Assembly: GCF_013214175.1 (NCBI RefSeq)
Contig: NZ_JABSPA010000004.1
Location: 1-64,000, forward strand
DNA: 64,000 nt
Direction of reading: 5' to 3'
Source of the DNA: Colwellia sp.
GTDB lineage: Bacteria > Pseudomonadota > Gammaproteobacteria > Enterobacterales > Alteromonadaceae
Made by a program: the position numbers and the translations under genes. Below the pieces are notes generated by a model. It was not told the origin of the DNA. It did not search any database and saw only the letters and a program-made list of their open reading frames with translations. Positions 63,108-64,000 of the stretch are shown one piece after another; the stretch's first letter is position 1, and each line of letters opens with the position of its first letter.

Positions 63108-63143
63108 GTTAAATACTGCGGTTAAATACTGCGGTTAAATACG
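63108..63143. repeat. 13-bp tandem repeat after the comEA-like gene
   Basis: GTTAAATACTGCG twice in direct succession plus a partial third unit, between the gene's stop (63148) and its terminator. Confidence 0.6.
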
Positions 63144-63147
63144 GTTA

Positions 63148-63480
63148 TTAAATAGTTAAGCGCGATTTATTAACATTCACTGTCTTTTCACCAATACCAC
63201 TGACCTTAGTTAGCTCATCAATGGATTTAAAACCACCAAACTGCTGGCGATAAACAATAATGGCTCGAGCCTTAGTATGCCCGATGCCTTTTAAACTGAG
63301 CAACTGCTCAAAAGTTGACTTATTAATATTAACAATGGCTTGCTGTTGAGAAACCTCTACTTTAGCCAAAGATGTTGAGGAAACCTCTTTAGCATGGCTG
63401 ACGACCGTGCTTATTGACAAGAGTAAAGCTAATGATGCAGTAAATAATGCTCTAGAAAGTACATTTAATTGCTTCTTCAT
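63148..63480 (-). CDS. ComEA-like helix-hairpin-helix protein
   Basis: A 110-residue protein with a signal peptide (LALLLSISTVVSHA, cleavage near residue 30) and a C-terminal pair of helix-hairpin-helix motifs: QLLSLKGIGHTKARAII and ELTKVSGIGEKTVNVNKS. This is the small periplasmic ComEA form that binds incoming DNA during natural transformation in Gram-negatives. No other competence gene is in the window, so the competence role is inferred. Confidence 0.85.
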   Translation of the reverse strand: MKKQLNVLSRALFTASLALLLSISTVVSHAKEVSSTSLAKVEVSQQQAIVNINKSTFEQLLSLKGIGHTKARAIIVYRQQFGGFKSIDELTKVSGIGEKTVNVNKSRLTI

Positions 63481-63800
63481 ATATTTCTTCCTTGATATAA
63501 ATTATAGAGATGAATGCCATTTGACATTTTGGCGGTAAAGCTAGTAAGCAACTAGCTCAGCTAGCACCTTACTAGTTTTAGTTGCCAAGCTTACTAAAGT
63601 CAAAAAAAAATTAGGGGTAAGACCACAAAAACAACGAACATTTTATCGCTAAAAATCACCCTGAACAAATTAGCACACCTCCATTAACTTGATACTCGAC
63701 CAAGACCACCATCGCAAATGATAATCATTATCATTGCTAACTTTGTACTTAACTGCTAGCATCCATTTATCTCTTTACGCTGCTTAAAAAGGATAGATAT
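63481..63800. other. Intergenic region with a Fur box
   Basis: About 320 AT-rich bases between the divergent comEA-like gene and the metal transporter gene. Apart from the Fur-type palindrome at 63717-63735, nothing can be assigned. Confidence 0.6.
63717..63735. promoter_or_regulatory. Fur box upstream of a metal transporter gene
   Basis: AATGATAAT-C-ATTATCATT, a perfect 9-1-9 palindrome that contains the 7-1-7 Fur core TGATAAT-N-ATTATCA. It lies about 65 bases before the ATG at 63801, so iron (or manganese via a Fur-like protein) should repress the gene. Zur or Mur recognition cannot be excluded by eye. Confidence 0.75.
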
Positions 63801-64000
63801 ATGGCGCGCGTTATTTACCCGCTTATATTGCTTGTGCTACTAACCAGTACAACTATGGCAATGGCTCAACCAATTAAAAAATTTAAAGTACTCACCAGCT
63901 TTACCATTATCGCCGATATAGCAAAAAACATCGCTGGTGACGTCGCTCAAGTAGAGTCGATGACTAAAGCCAATGCCGAAATTCATAATTATCAGGTAAC
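63801..64000 (+). CDS. Metal ABC transporter substrate-binding protein, start only
   Basis: The first 66 codons before the window edge. A signal peptide (PLILLVLLTSTTMAMAQ, cleavage near residue 23) is followed by KKFKVLTSFTIIADIAKNI and a segment ending AEIHNYQV, which matches cluster A-I (ZnuA/MntC/SitA/YfeA) binding proteins; the His in IHNYQ is their first metal ligand. GGATAGATAT precedes the ATG. The Fur box upstream favours iron or manganese over zinc. The end is outside the window. Confidence 0.85.
   Translation, partial: MARVIYPLILLVLLTSTTMAMAQPIKKFKVLTSFTIIADIAKNIAGDVAQVESMTKANAEIHNYQV

Overview
The window is a low-GC gammaproteobacterial chromosome segment that reads as a psychrophilic marine Alteromonadales bacterium, most likely Colwellia. 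The reasons are the complete pfa (EPA/DHA-type) polyunsaturated fatty acid synthase locus, a nearby oleABCD alkene cluster, VCR-like attC sites, a rhombosortase and AT-rich spacers. This assignment is inference from gene content; no database was searched.

Layout. (1) 1-7.3 kb: an IS110-family element cut by the left window edge, then a chromosomal integron cassette array. The array has six well-formed VCR-like attC sites, one attC cut by an IS, one degenerate terminal site and relics beyond it. Cassettes carry a Tae4-like peptidoglycan amidase with a small membrane partner, several small membrane or lipoproteins, and one cassette present twice without a base difference. An IS3-family element sits inside an attC. 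No integrase gene is visible; from the attC orientation it would lie to the left. (2) 7.3-11.8 kb: single housekeeping or accessory genes (alpha/beta hydrolase, GNAT, DinB, RRM protein, methyltransferase, DHFR-like, VanZ, CHMI). (3) 11.9-33.4 kb: the pfa locus. pfaR-pfaA-pfaB-pfaC-pfaD plus a coupled 128-aa gene run on the minus strand, and pfaE (phosphopantetheinyl transferase that arms the ACPs) is divergent. A frameshifted GIY-YIG gene flanked by palindromic repeats splits pfaC from pfaD. (4) 33.5-40.8 kb: unlinked genes, including an NTF2-like gene split by a 262-bp MITE. (5) 40.9-46.5 kb: a thioesterase and oleD-oleC-oleB-oleA (minus strand), which join two fatty acyl chains head to head into long alkenes. 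In bacteria with pfa genes these can be polyunsaturated, so the two loci are probably metabolically linked. (6) 46.9-56.6 kb: a 1370-aa TSP3-repeat surface protein with a rhombosortase-like C-terminal tail, an outer-membrane barrel-like protein, ggt, a DTW-domain tRNA modification enzyme, rhombosortase itself and galE. (7) 56.8-62.9 kb: sulfate activation (cysD, cysN, SLC13 permease, cysC) with a DHH phosphoesterase. (8) 63.1-64 kb: a ComEA-like protein and, behind a Fur box, the start of a metal ABC transporter binding protein cut by the window edge.

No rRNA, tRNA or CRISPR array was seen. The most unusual items are the T6SS-type toxin cassette, the MITE in the NTF2-like gene, the palindrome/GIY-YIG insertion inside the pfa operon, the partial duplication of the pfaR 5' end, the uncharacterised gene coupled to pfaD, and the rhombosortase with a likely substrate a few kilobases away.
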